A DNA stretch of 29,851 nt from Clostridiales bacterium UBA3953 (GCA_002385415.1 DGDL01000033.1:1-29851); one strand, 5' to 3'. Positions 16,027 to 24,476 are shown, counted from the first letter of the stretch. The notes: generated by a model from the sequence alone, not told the origin. Numbers and translations: made by a program.

Positions 16027-16032
16027 TATAAT
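16027..16032 (+). promoter_or_regulatory. -10 box of solute-binding protein 2 promoter
   Basis: A perfect TATAAT with no recognisable -35 hexamer at 16-18 bases, as expected for an activator-dependent promoter. The start codon is 40 bases downstream. Confidence 0.55.
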
Positions 16033-16071
16033 TTAAGATGTGACATTATTAAAGTACCGAGGTAAAGCGCT

Positions 16072-17553
16072 ATGAATTTTAAAAAGGCTCTTGCGTTCCT
16101 GCTCGCATCAACCGTTGCATTGTCATTGCTCCTTGTCTCTTGCGGAAATAGCTCCGCAGACACCAGTGAAGACACGAAACCTGAGCAGACCGACAGCGAT
16201 GTCACGACAGAAGTGGATATTCTTGCGGGGCTCAACTTCGGAGGACGCGATTTTCGAATCCAGATGAGCAACACAGCCATAAGCTCGGCCGATCTGATGA
16301 TGGATGCAGGCGAGGCCACAGGTGACGTGGTTGCCGACGCTGTGTACCAGCGCAATCTTGACGTTGCCGACCGGCTTAACGTCAAATTCGTGTACACCGA
16401 AACCGACTACAACTGGGATCAGGTCGCAACGAATGTCCGCAAGATTATCCAGGCCGGCGACGACGCTTTTGAACTGATTGTCAACGACCAGCGTGGACTT
16501 GGCTTGCTGTCGGCAGAAAAGATGTTTGTAAATATCTACGACTGCAAATATTTTGACTTCGACAAGGTCGGCTGGTGGTACGATTACATGCGCGACCTTA
16601 CCATTGGCAACGACAGAATGTACTTGCTTGTGGGAGACTATTTCATCGACGTGCTTTGCAAAGCGCACGTAATGTACTATAACCGCGATATATTCAGAGA
16701 TATTTACGGCGACCCCGACGAGCTTTATAAGGCGGTCAACGACGGCAAATGGACGTTTGATTTGCTGATTACGTACATAAAAGACGCTTATCTTGACATA
16801 AACGGCAACAGCATAATTGACGCAGAAGACCGGTTCGGTATGATCATAGCGGGAGTTGGCGGTTCGATTTTCCCGTATGAATACGCTGGAGAACCAGATT
16901 TTATATCTCGCGACGAAAACGGTATTCCTTCCATTACAATTGCAAACGACCGTTCCGATTTGCTTTATCAAAAGATTTACGATGTCTACTACAACGACGC
17001 AACATACACAAACTATCAAGAAAACAGCCAGGAGTTTCTCAATAAATTCAAAAGCAACGGAAGCCTGTTTATAAGCACCGTTCGGATAGGGGATTTTGGG
17101 CTGCTGCGCGACATGGAGAGCGATATAGGCATACTGCCCTATCCTAAACTGGACGAGGCACAGTCCAAATATCACACAACCGTACATGATACCGCCGAAA
17201 TAGGTGTTATACCCACTACTTGCGGCGATCCGGATTTCGCAAGCGCGGTTATACAGGCACTCTGCGAGGAGAGCAACAAGACACTTATACCTGCATATTA
17301 CGAGATTGCTCTGAAAATCAAATACACGCGCGACAACTACTCCTCGTATATGATTGACCTTATCTACGACGGCATCGACGCTAACTTCCCCCTCGTGTAC
17401 GGCGGCTCTTACGCCAATGACATTTTCACATGGTCTTTCCTTGAGCCGCTCCAGCAGAAGTCACAGACTTGGATTTCAAGTTATGAGAAGCGCATAACAG
17501 CAGCAGAGGCACAGCTGCAAGAGTTTATTGACCTTTACCTGTCCGCAGAATAA
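16072..17553 (+). CDS. extracellular solute-binding lipoprotein, paralogue 2
   Basis: A 493-residue solute-binding protein with the lipoprotein signal MNFKKALAFLLASTVALSLL followed by LVSC (Cys24). It shares with paralogue 1 the block ATGDVVADAVYQRNLDVADRL, the EF-hand-like loop DINGNSIIDAED at 242-253 (bases 16795-16830) and ILPYPKLDEAQSKYH. The C-terminal half has LIPAYYEIALKIKYTRD, nearly the same as in paralogue 1 (VIPAYYETALKVKYTRD). GAGG lies ten bases before the ATG. The gene follows a PocR-AraC regulator and ends at a strong terminator, so it is a single-gene unit without transporter permeases. Its ligand may be the molecule sensed by the regulator; that is inference. Confidence 0.88.
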   Translation: MNFKKALAFLLASTVALSLLLVSCGNSSADTSEDTKPEQTDSDVTTEVDILAGLNFGGRDFRIQMSNTAISSADLMMDAGEATGDVVADAVYQRNLDVADRLNVKFVYTETDYNWDQVATNVRKIIQAGDDAFELIVNDQRGLGLLSAEKMFVNIYDCKYFDFDKVGWWYDYMRDLTIGNDRMYLLVGDYFIDVLCKAHVMYYNRDIFRDIYGDPDELYKAVNDGKWTFDLLITYIKDAYLDINGNSIIDAEDRFGMIIAGVGGSIFPYEYAGEPDFISRDENGIPSITIANDRSDLLYQKIYDVYYNDATYTNYQENSQEFLNKFKSNGSLFISTVRIGDFGLLRDMESDIGILPYPKLDEAQSKYHTTVHDTAEIGVIPTTCGDPDFASAVIQALCEESNKTLIPAYYEIALKIKYTRDNYSSYMIDLIYDGIDANFPLVYGGSYANDIFTWSFLEPLQQKSQTWISSYEKRITAAEAQLQEFIDLYLSAE

Positions 17554-17558
17554 ACTAC

Positions 17559-17599
17559 AAAAAAGCTCAGACCGCAGTTTTCAGGTCTGAGCATTTTTT
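17559..17599. terminator. bidirectional terminator
   Basis: A 9-bp stem GCTCAGACC/GGTCTGAGC (17565-17573 with 17584-17592) has six A on the left and ATTTTTT on the right. It serves the plus-strand solute-binding gene and can stop the minus-strand activase transcript. Confidence 0.92.
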
Positions 17600-17668
17600 A
17601 TTCGCTTATTATTCTACGTTTGGCGACCTTGCCAAATGCATGATATGTCCAGCGCATTACTTGTGAGA

Positions 17669-18493
17669 TTATCGGTCAGCGGTTGTCCCATTAATATACT
17701 TTTTATGCCCTTCGGTTTTTGTAGGCTGCAGGCCTGCCAGCGGATAAACTTTACCTAAATTTGCATATTTTGCGCCCGCGAGGGCGTTGTATGTTAAAAG
17801 CTGAACCGTTGAGCCGCCCGCAAGTTTGGCAAGCCCGCGGAGGTTCTCCTCGTCGTCCGTATAACCCGGTATCAGCGGTATGCGGATTACATGAGGTTTT
17901 CCCGATTTTTGCAAAGTCTTGAGGTTGCGGCAAATCACCCCGTTTTCGACGCCGGTGTATTTTTTGTGTCTGCCGCTGTCATAGACTTTAAGGTCAAACA
18001 GAAAAAAGTCTATACAGTCGAGCGCCACACTAAAACTACGCTCACTCACATATCCGCAGGTTTCCACAGCGGTGTGTATTCCGCCGAGCTTTGGTGTCAG
18101 GCTTGCTATAAACTCAATCTGCAGCAGCGGCTCACCGCCGGAAAATGTCACGCCGCCATCGCTTGAATCGAAAATATCTTTGTCACGCAAAAGCAGCTCG
18201 GCAAGCTCGCTTGCGGTATACTGTTTTCCCACCACGCTTATGTTGCCGGACGGGCAGATATGCAGGCACCTGCCCCATTGTTGGCAATCAGGATGATTGC
18301 AGCCGGCAAGGCACTTTCCGCAATTTTTGCATCTTGCGACCTTAACACACAGCTCAGGCTCGGGGGACAGCCCCTCCGGGTTATGGCACCACAGGCATCT
18401 GAGCGGGCAGCCTTTGAAAAACACCGTCGTGCGTATGCCCGGCCCGTCGTCGGTCGAAAAGCCTTGGATGTCGAAAACTACTGCTTTTGACAT
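17669..18493 (-). CDS. glycyl-radical enzyme activase (radical SAM)
   Basis: Radical SAM protein of 274 residues that installs the glycyl radical on a partner of the pyruvate-formate-lyase type. GFSTDDGPGIRTTVFFKGCPLRC carries the CxxxCxxC motif (Cys29, 33, 36) for the SAM-bound 4Fe-4S cluster. A ferredoxin-like insert with two further cysteine sets follows (CKNCGKCLAGC and later CLHICPSG), as in the larger activases of decarboxylating or lyase-type enzymes. GGVTFSGGEPLLQ and VETCGY are the SAM-binding segments. The frame stays open into the neighbouring broken enzyme gene. I start at 18493 because the family N-terminus begins there; the closest ribosome site abuts that ATG and ATG 18508 is an alternative. 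The gene looks intact while its upstream partner is destroyed. Confidence 0.88.
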   Translation of the reverse strand: MSKAVVFDIQGFSTDDGPGIRTTVFFKGCPLRCLWCHNPEGLSPEPELCVKVARCKNCGKCLAGCNHPDCQQWGRCLHICPSGNISVVGKQYTASELAELLLRDKDIFDSSDGGVTFSGGEPLLQIEFIASLTPKLGGIHTAVETCGYVSERSFSVALDCIDFFLFDLKVYDSGRHKKYTGVENGVICRNLKTLQKSGKPHVIRIPLIPGYTDDEENLRGLAKLAGGSTVQLLTYNALAGAKYANLGKVYPLAGLQPTKTEGHKKYINGTTADR

Positions 18494-18497
18494 ACCC

Positions 18498-19327
18498 TCA
18501 AACGACATACTCATGACGTCTGATAACATGGTCCTGATACTCTTTGTCGAGCTCGCAGAAATACGCGCTCCAGCATCCTCGCAAAGCCCGCCAAGCATCA
18601 TGCTTTGCCCGTTGTCACCCTGCTGTATACCCGGATAAAGATCGCTGTCGATATTAAATCATAGGAAAAAGTCCTCAAGCAGCGCTTTTGCCTCGTCTTC
18701 CGTAAGCACTCCGCGGTCGAGGTCGCGTTGCAGATAGGGCATCATATATTTGTCAAATCGGCCAACCGTGTTATGATAATTGCCCTCAAGCCACAATGCA
18801 TAGTGCAGTATTCGGAAAAACTGCAGCGCCTCGTGGAAAGTCTCGGCCGGATACTCGGGAATGCGCTCGAGCACAGCCGCAACATCGCCTCTGTTTTGCG
18901 CTGCTGCTTGCCGCCGGTACCCGGCACAAAGGCTTGACAGCGCATCGAGCACCTGTCTGCTACACTTATCGGCGTTTTCTCTTATTTTTTTAAAGCCCTT
19001 TGAGATTACCGACATATAGTCGGGACAGATATTCGATATGTAGCCCCGTTCGTGTACATGTGCCGTTTTCTTTATCTCGTTCCATTCGTCTTCTGTCAGA
19101 ACGTCGGGTAAATCGGGCACCGTTCGCATCAGAACGATTTTTTGGCCCGGCAATATATGCGGCGACTGTGCTTCCTTTTCCGCAGCCTCACAAAACCGCC
19201 TCGCCATTCGCTCGCGCGGAGAAAGCCCCATGGCCTTGTACTGTTGCGCTCGCGACGGCAGCCCTTTTCCGCGAAAAGCGTGATGCCTTTTGTCAGTGAT
19301 AAAATTGTACAGCTCGGTGTTATACAT
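18498..19327 (-). pseudogene. glycyl radical enzyme (PFL-like), nonsense mutation plus internal deletion
   Basis: Residues 1-222 match the N-terminal region of PFL-like enzymes (PAETFHEALQFFRILHYALWLEGNY, then VGRFDKYMMPYLQRDLDRG). An in-frame TGA at 18661-18659 interrupts it where relatives usually have Ser or a similar residue. The same frame then continues with family sequence DSDLYPGIQQGDNGQS and MMLGGLCED to about 18572. At about 18570 the sequence jumps, with a frame change, to the extreme C-terminus SAYFCELDKEYQ ... RRHEYVV with stop TGA at 18500-18498. In intact enzymes this tail directly follows the RVSGY glycyl-radical motif. Several hundred residues, including the catalytic cysteine and radical glycine, are gone. 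The product cannot be a working enzyme. It lies 26 bases after cotH and just before the activase. Confidence 0.88.
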
Positions 19328-19353
19328 AGCTTCTGTTTCCCCGCAGTGTGAAT

Positions 19354-20859
19354 TTAGCCAAAATAAGAAAGCAAAAAATCGTTTCTGCGCCTAAGCCAAT
19401 CCCTATAGTGCATTACATTCTCCTCATAGGTCGGCAGAGGTTTCATCTCGTATATACTGTAGGCAACATCCATCGGCCACATCTCGTTGTTGCGCTCGAT
19501 TGCCGCGCGATTTTCGGCAACAAGTTTATCAATCTGATTTTGTCCCAGGCGGTTGTCCTCATAAAGATTTACTATATAGGGCTGCAGCTCCAAATACCGC
19601 TCGCGCACCATCGAGTAGAATCGCTCGCAGCTCATCAAAATGTCAAGCCAGCCAAAGCGCATCCAAATGCCGTCGGCACTGTCACGCGAGCCGGTGCCGA
19701 ACCCGGGCAAATTGCAATACGCCCGGTATTTGTCTTCGTCAACTTTATCCGACACATTGCCGCTGCTGAGGTCCATATCCCAAACCGGGCCGGCATACAT
19801 GACCCCGTCTTTGAGATAAAAATACATCGAGCTGAACCAGCCGTCAACGTCTTTAAAAAGCTCCATCAGCACATAAAAATCGACAAACGAGGGCACGTCT
19901 ATATAGCGCGAAATTTTGTCGTAATCTCTGCTTTCCATAGCCCGCTCGATTTCAAGCAGATAATCTCGTACCGATGATATTTGCATCGCAGTTGGCGTTT
20001 TGGGCTCGACAATTTTAAACCGCATGTCCCGTTTTGTCGTTATATAGGTTTTGCCGGCTTCTTGCCTTGTGGTTTCATGCTCGAACAGAAAATCGCCGGC
20101 TTCCACGTTTATGTTGACCCGATTCTTGCCTTCGTTTACCGCCTCGGTCAAAAGATACAGCCCTCTGTATTTGCCGTTGAGATAAACTTCGGCAAACACG
20201 CCTTCAGGAGAATAAGGGAAATTCAGCCTCTGCGCAAAATCAAGCGCCATTTTGTTGCGCAGCATTGTTTTGTCAAATGCGTTTGCAAGAAGCACCCACT
20301 TTTTGCTTTTCTCCATGCCGAGTATTGAAAGGCCGGTTTCAAATTTAATCGTATACGGCTTTTTCGGGGCACCGCGTGTACTGTTGCCGCGCAGTTTTAT
20401 GGTGACAGGTGTGTTTCGGGTATGTTCCCGACCCTGTGTATCCACTATCATCACCGAGGCTTCCTTGTAACCGTCTCCTATATCCCCCGCGACTTTTATG
20501 TAAACCTGCGGCAATTCGCCTGAAGTCAGCCGCATCGAGCCTAAAACTTCCTGCAGTCGCAAAATGTAATCGTCAGCCTCGTCTATCGCGTTCAAAGATG
20601 GAAGAGCTGCGCTTACTTCGCCTATTATATTTTTATATGCCTCAATTGACTGCTGGTCATAACTTGATAGCGGATAAGGCAAATCCATCAGCAAGGTTAA
20701 TGTGCGCTTTTTCTCAAACAGTATCTCATCGTAATCGGTGTCCGAGGCCGCATAACCCCCTCCGGCAATGCCGGCGGGCCTGCATGAAACTACACATACT
20801 ATAAACAAAACTGAAAGCAGTATTACCGATACAAAACGCATCAAATTCATAAACCGCAT
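19354..20859 (-). CDS. CotH-family protein kinase-like lipoprotein
   Basis: A 501-residue exported protein with an atypical CotH kinase fold. The N-terminus (MRFVSVILLSVLFIVCVVSC) is a lipoprotein signal with Cys26. The CotH signatures are clear: IKLRGNSTRGAPKKPYTIKF (154-173), WVLLANAFDKTMLRNKMALDF (about 188-208), VYLNGKYRGLYLLTEAV (about 225-241) and the metal-binding PVWDMDLSSGN (358-368). In Bacillus CotH phosphorylates spore-coat proteins; many clostridial CotH proteins are instead secreted or cellulosome-attached. The lipid anchor here points to an extracytoplasmic role. The start is uncertain: ATGs at 20859, 20850 and 20841 all fit and none has a strong ribosome site. It leads a transcript with the broken glycyl radical gene and activase. 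Confidence 0.88.
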   Translation of the reverse strand: MRFMNLMRFVSVILLSVLFIVCVVSCRPAGIAGGGYAASDTDYDEILFEKKRTLTLLMDLPYPLSSYDQQSIEAYKNIIGEVSAALPSLNAIDEADDYILRLQEVLGSMRLTSGELPQVYIKVAGDIGDGYKEASVMIVDTQGREHTRNTPVTIKLRGNSTRGAPKKPYTIKFETGLSILGMEKSKKWVLLANAFDKTMLRNKMALDFAQRLNFPYSPEGVFAEVYLNGKYRGLYLLTEAVNEGKNRVNINVEAGDFLFEHETTRQEAGKTYITTKRDMRFKIVEPKTPTAMQISSVRDYLLEIERAMESRDYDKISRYIDVPSFVDFYVLMELFKDVDGWFSSMYFYLKDGVMYAGPVWDMDLSSGNVSDKVDEDKYRAYCNLPGFGTGSRDSADGIWMRFGWLDILMSCERFYSMVRERYLELQPYIVNLYEDNRLGQNQIDKLVAENRAAIERNNEMWPMDVAYSIYEMKPLPTYEENVMHYRDWLRRRNDFLLSYFG

Positions 20860-20943
20860 CTGTCTCAAGGTGACTAAGCCTTCACTTATATATATGACCG
20901 GATGCTGCTGCCGCACTCAAAATAGGTTAATACTGTCACTGTT

Positions 20944-20972
20944 ATTATAGCGGGGCATATATGCAATAGCAA
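20944..20972 (-). promoter_or_regulatory. promoter of the cotH unit
   Basis: TTGCTA (20972-20967), 17 bases, TATAAT (20949-20944) on the minus strand, about 85 bases before the likely cotH start. Nothing else is recognised in 20860-21053. Confidence 0.65.
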
Positions 20973-21053
20973 CACCGTATGGGACGCAATATCGGATTGT
21001 TTTTCACATTTTCAATAAATCGTGCAAAAAAATATTGCACTATATTCTACAGA

Positions 21054-21098
21054 GGCCTTAACCTGTGCCGAGCGGGCACTGTGGCACAGGTCAAGGCC
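21054..21098 (-). terminator. 16-bp hairpin after the arabinofuranosidase gene
   Basis: The arms 21054-21069 and 21083-21098 pair over 16 bases with one G-T pair. It begins ten bases after the minus-strand stop, so it is probably the terminator, but no T run follows directly. A second small hairpin (GTGCAA/TTGCAC, 21022-21040) lies beyond it. Confidence 0.55.
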
Positions 21099-21107
21099 GC
21101 ACTTTTA

Positions 21108-22607
21108 TCAGACTATATCCACCGTAATCGCAACAATCGATGCTGCCGGAACAGTTACCACACCGTCCGAGATGTCTGCCGTTTTGTACTCAGCCTTTAC
21201 GTTTTCGGGGTCTTCAAATGTATTGTGCGCGTGATAGTCGGTGTGGGTTAAAATTCCTATTTGCGCGCTGTCGGCGAGCTTTATGCCTATCGGCTCGAGA
21301 CTCAAGACCTCCGACGTATCGTGCGAAAGGTTTGCAATCGTGAGCGTCAATTTACTGTCCTTGATAGACGCCGAAAACGACAGCTTTGGTATATGGCTTT
21401 CTCTGCCGTTATTCGGGTTTTTAAAAGTAATATCCTCGTTTTTGTCGACCGCGGTTCTTATCGCCTCGCCGCCCTGGTGGCCTTTATACATATCAAAAAT
21501 ATGATATGTAGGCGTTGTTATAAGGTTGTGACCGGAGGCTAAGAAGAGCGTGTGCAGGTTGTTTACAAGCTGCGCGATTGCCGCTATTTCGACCTTGTCA
21601 CAGTTATTGTTGAAAATATTTAGTGTCAAAGCCGCTATCATCGCGTCGCGCATAGTGTTCTGCTGCTCGAACAGGTTATATCCTTTCGAGGGGCCGGACC
21701 CTTCGGGATGCCATGCTCCCCACTCGTCAATAGCCAGCTTTGCGTGTCTCTCCATGCCGAAGCCGCATATATAATTCCAGTGGCGCCGCAGGCAATACTC
21801 TATGCCGGCAGCCTGCGAAAGAAGTTGATACCATTCATCCACCGTAAACTCGGTCGGGTGACCGCTTGACCCGCAATAGTAATGCAGCGAGAAATAGCTC
21901 ATAATTTTGTCGGAGGAGGCGAATATCTCCATAAAGCGCTTTGTCCAGCTATAGTCTATCGAGTTTGCGCCGGAGCCGATGAGCTTTATGGTTGGATCTG
22001 TATTGCTCATTATGGTCGCATATTTGCGATATTCATGCGCGTATACCTCGGGCGTCATGTTGCCGCCGCCGCCCCAAGTTTCATTGCCCACGCCCCAATA
22101 TTTGACGTTAAAGGGCTCCGGGTTTCCGTTTTCCTCGCGCAGCTTTGCGTATGTAGTAATTCCGTTCGGCGTATTACAATAGTCTATCCAGTCGCGGATA
22201 TCAAGCGGCGTCATCGACGTGATGTTTGCCGCTATATAAGGCTCCGCTCCTATGAGCCGGCAGAAAAAGATAAACTCGTCGGTGCCGACTTCGTTTGGCT
22301 CATAGCGGTGGTCGTGGTTATGCCACCAGTTTATCCTGACCGGGCGCTTTTCCCGCGGGCCGATGCCGTCGCGCCAGTCGTAAATTTCGGCAAAGCAACC
22401 GCCCGGCCAGCGCAACATGGGCGGATTTATAGCTTTTAGCTTTTCGACAAGCTCTGCCCTGAAACCGCGGATGTTTGGCACATCAGAGCCCTCTCCGACC
22501 CAGATACCGTCGTAAATGACGCCTCCGAGATGCTCGGAAAAATGACCATAAATGCCAGGCGATATGGTTCCAAGTTTGTCCGGTGTGAAAATATATAACT
22601 TGTTCAT
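21108..22607 (-). CDS. alpha-L-arabinofuranosidase, GH51
   Basis: Retaining glycosidase that releases terminal arabinofuranose from arabinan or arabinoxylan fragments. The 499-residue protein has the GH51 layout: the (beta/alpha)8 barrel with PPMLRWPGGCFAEIYDWRDGIGP (62-84), the acid/base in VGNETWG (Glu176), the nucleophile in AIDEWGAWHPEG (Glu295), then a C-terminal beta domain. The N-terminus is GTISPGIYGHFSEHLGG and no signal peptide is present, so it acts in the cytoplasm on imported oligosaccharides. The frame is open to 22688; ATG 22607 is chosen because AAGGGAG is nine bases upstream. It is monocistronic and divergent from mtaB. The solute-binding proteins nearby could feed it, but there is no direct link. 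Confidence 0.95.
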   Translation of the reverse strand: MNKLYIFTPDKLGTISPGIYGHFSEHLGGVIYDGIWVGEGSDVPNIRGFRAELVEKLKAINPPMLRWPGGCFAEIYDWRDGIGPREKRPVRINWWHNHDHRYEPNEVGTDEFIFFCRLIGAEPYIAANITSMTPLDIRDWIDYCNTPNGITTYAKLREENGNPEPFNVKYWGVGNETWGGGGNMTPEVYAHEYRKYATIMSNTDPTIKLIGSGANSIDYSWTKRFMEIFASSDKIMSYFSLHYYCGSSGHPTEFTVDEWYQLLSQAAGIEYCLRRHWNYICGFGMERHAKLAIDEWGAWHPEGSGPSKGYNLFEQQNTMRDAMIAALTLNIFNNNCDKVEIAAIAQLVNNLHTLFLASGHNLITTPTYHIFDMYKGHQGGEAIRTAVDKNEDITFKNPNNGRESHIPKLSFSASIKDSKLTLTIANLSHDTSEVLSLEPIGIKLADSAQIGILTHTDYHAHNTFEDPENVKAEYKTADISDGVVTVPAASIVAITVDIV

Positions 22608-22788
22608 CCCCATATACTCCCTTTCCGGTTTATTATTGCTAATATATATTATAATATATACGAGTTGATTTTTAAAGCTATTTATCACAAATACTTGGAA
22701 AAATTCAACTTTCTTTCGCTACTACATCGAAAAGGAAATTTTCAATTTCCGATAACAGAAAAGTACAAAAAATAGCATGGTATTCCTA

Positions 22789-22817
22789 TTGACTTTATAT
22801 GCTTATGTTGCTATACT
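22789..22817 (+). promoter_or_regulatory. sigma-A promoter ahead of mtaB
   Basis: TTGACT (22789-22794), exactly 17 bases, TATACT (22812-22817). A short palindrome GGAAAT-TTTCA-ATTTCC (22734-22750) lies 38 bases upstream and may be a regulator site. Confidence 0.8.
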
Positions 22818-22823
22818 TTCCCC

Positions 22824-23051
22824 ACAGGCAAAAAAATCAGGTTAACTTTACCTATGCATCGCAATTTATATCTTAAATTCTGCGATGTGCAAACTACCCG
22901 CGCCGTTTAGAGGCATGTGCATAAGATTTGCCGTCCTACTTGAGTTATTCGTTTGCCGGTCGGCGGCTAACATTGACCGGCTGCATTAAATAATATTATT
23001 GATACGGTTTCGTATCTAACAAAATCTAAACAGGGAAAGTGGTATGTTACC
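22824..23051 (+). promoter_or_regulatory. long structured 5' leader of mtaB
   Basis: About 228 transcribed bases precede the coding region. They contain a hairpin at 22857-22887 (CATCGCA/TGCGATG, with inner AATTTA/TAAATT), one at 22955-22981 (GCCGGTC/GACCGGC) and one at 23001-23016 (GATACG-GTTT-CGTATC). I do not recognise a known riboswitch class, and there is no T run marking a terminator. It may be a cis-regulatory RNA or contain protein operators. Confidence 0.45.
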
Positions 23052-24437
23052 ATGAGCAAGCGCAATTTTACTAAACTTGCATACGACTCTTGCGACGACC
23101 TTATTTTCTCTCTCGCAAAGTATCCTGTGATCCTCAAAAACGGCTTGTCTATAGGTGGCGGCACTCTCTATCCCGAGATAAATTTCACGCTGCCTCCGAT
23201 GTCTGTGGAGGAGGCAACAATGCCTCAGGTGCTTGGCATTTACCGCGAGATAATCGAGGGTATATGCACCCGAGCAAGAGAGCTTGAAGTGTCCGGCTTT
23301 GTCGCCGAAATCGAGACGCTGCCGCCGATGACGATGAATCCGAAGTGGGGCATCGATGTGTGCAAAACCGTCGTGGACATAATCAAAGAGCACGAGGCTA
23401 AATATGGCATTAAAGCTGCAGTGCGGATCACACCCAACGACATCCGCGAAGGCCCGCAACTTCAGCACATGTGGCGGGGCGCCGAATGGGATTGTATGCT
23501 TGAGACATTTGAAGGCTGCGCCAATGCAGGTGCCGATTTCCTTGCCATCGAGTCGGTAGGCGGCAAAGAAATCCACGACGAGGCAACCATAAGCTGCGAT
23601 ATTGCGAAGTCTATCTTTGCGTTGTCGATAATCGGCTGCAAGGATATGAACAAGCTGTGGACAGAAATAGTGGCAATTGCCGACAAAACCGGCACTGTGG
23701 CAAGCGGAGACACGGCCTGCGGATTTGGCAACACCGCAATGGTACTTGCAGAGAAAAACTACATCCCCAAAGTTTTCGCGGCCGCCGTACGGGTGATGAC
23801 GGCGGTGAGAAGCCTTGTGGCAATCGAGTGCGGCGCACGCGGCCCGCACAAAGACTGCGGTTACGAGGGCGTTTACATAAAAGCCATCACCGGCACGCCA
23901 ATCTCGACCGAGGGCAGAGTTGCCGCATGTGCGCACCTGTCGCCGGTCGGAAATGTCGCTGTTTGTATGGCCGACTTGTGGAGCAACGAGTCTGTCCAGC
24001 ATATCAAGCTCCTCGGGGGCATGGCGCCGACCGTTTCGTTCGAGCAGCTTGTCTACGACTGCCGTATGCTCAACGAAGGCAGCACAAGAGGCAAAGATAC
24101 TGCTCTGCTGTTGCGCGACATCTGCGCCGACTCCGACTCGAAGCTGGACCCGCAGGCGTATGTACTGCGCCCCGACGTTGTGTTCGATATTTCAAAAAAG
24201 CTTGTTGAAATCGAAGGGTACTACAAACGCACCAAAGCAGCCGGTCTATTAGCGCTTGAGGCTATGCGCGAAGGCAGTGAAGCGGGACGGCTTATGCTCT
24301 CCGACCGAGAAAAGGTCTGGCTCGATAATCTCACCGAGCAAATTGAGGCTCTGCCTGAGGACGAAGCCGAATTTGTCCGCGAGATGCTGCCGGAGTGTGA
24401 CAAAACAGTGCTGGCAAGATACGATATAGAATTTTAG
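23052..24437 (+). CDS. mtaB: methanol:corrinoid methyltransferase
   Basis: Zinc enzyme that moves the methanol methyl group to a corrinoid protein (MtaC), which passes it to coenzyme M or, in acetogens, to the folate pathway. The 461-residue length is typical. Strong family segments are IESVGGKE, SGDTACGFGNTA, GPHKDCGYEGVYIKAITG and ADLWSNESVQH. The zinc ligands known from Methanosarcina MtaB (Glu164, Cys220, Cys269) correspond here to Glu167, Cys223 and Cys269. The ATG at 23052 has only a distant AGGG site, and an out-of-frame ATG lies eight bases upstream. No mtaC or mtaA gene is in the window. A relative acting on another methylated substrate cannot be excluded. Methanol from pectin would suit the arabinofuranosidase context. 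Confidence 0.9.
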   Translation: MSKRNFTKLAYDSCDDLIFSLAKYPVILKNGLSIGGGTLYPEINFTLPPMSVEEATMPQVLGIYREIIEGICTRARELEVSGFVAEIETLPPMTMNPKWGIDVCKTVVDIIKEHEAKYGIKAAVRITPNDIREGPQLQHMWRGAEWDCMLETFEGCANAGADFLAIESVGGKEIHDEATISCDIAKSIFALSIIGCKDMNKLWTEIVAIADKTGTVASGDTACGFGNTAMVLAEKNYIPKVFAAAVRVMTAVRSLVAIECGARGPHKDCGYEGVYIKAITGTPISTEGRVAACAHLSPVGNVAVCMADLWSNESVQHIKLLGGMAPTVSFEQLVYDCRMLNEGSTRGKDTALLLRDICADSDSKLDPQAYVLRPDVVFDISKKLVEIEGYYKRTKAAGLLALEAMREGSEAGRLMLSDREKVWLDNLTEQIEALPEDEAEFVREMLPECDKTVLARYDIEF

Positions 24438-24476
24438 TTTAACATCGTAAGGAACATTCATCACCATAAACTGAGT

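Noticed and set aside
16123..17187. Minus-strand open frame of 354 codons opposite solute-binding protein 2
   Set aside because: It is a shadow of the lipoprotein gene with no ribosome site or family motif.
18659..18661. In-frame TGA in the glycyl radical gene read as selenocysteine or recoding
   Set aside because: Relatives have Ser-like residues, not Cys, at this place, and the same gene also carries a large deletion with a frame change, so plain decay explains it better.
23044..23046. Upstream ATG as the mtaB start
   Set aside because: It is out of frame with the MtaB sequence, which begins at the next ATG eight bases later.
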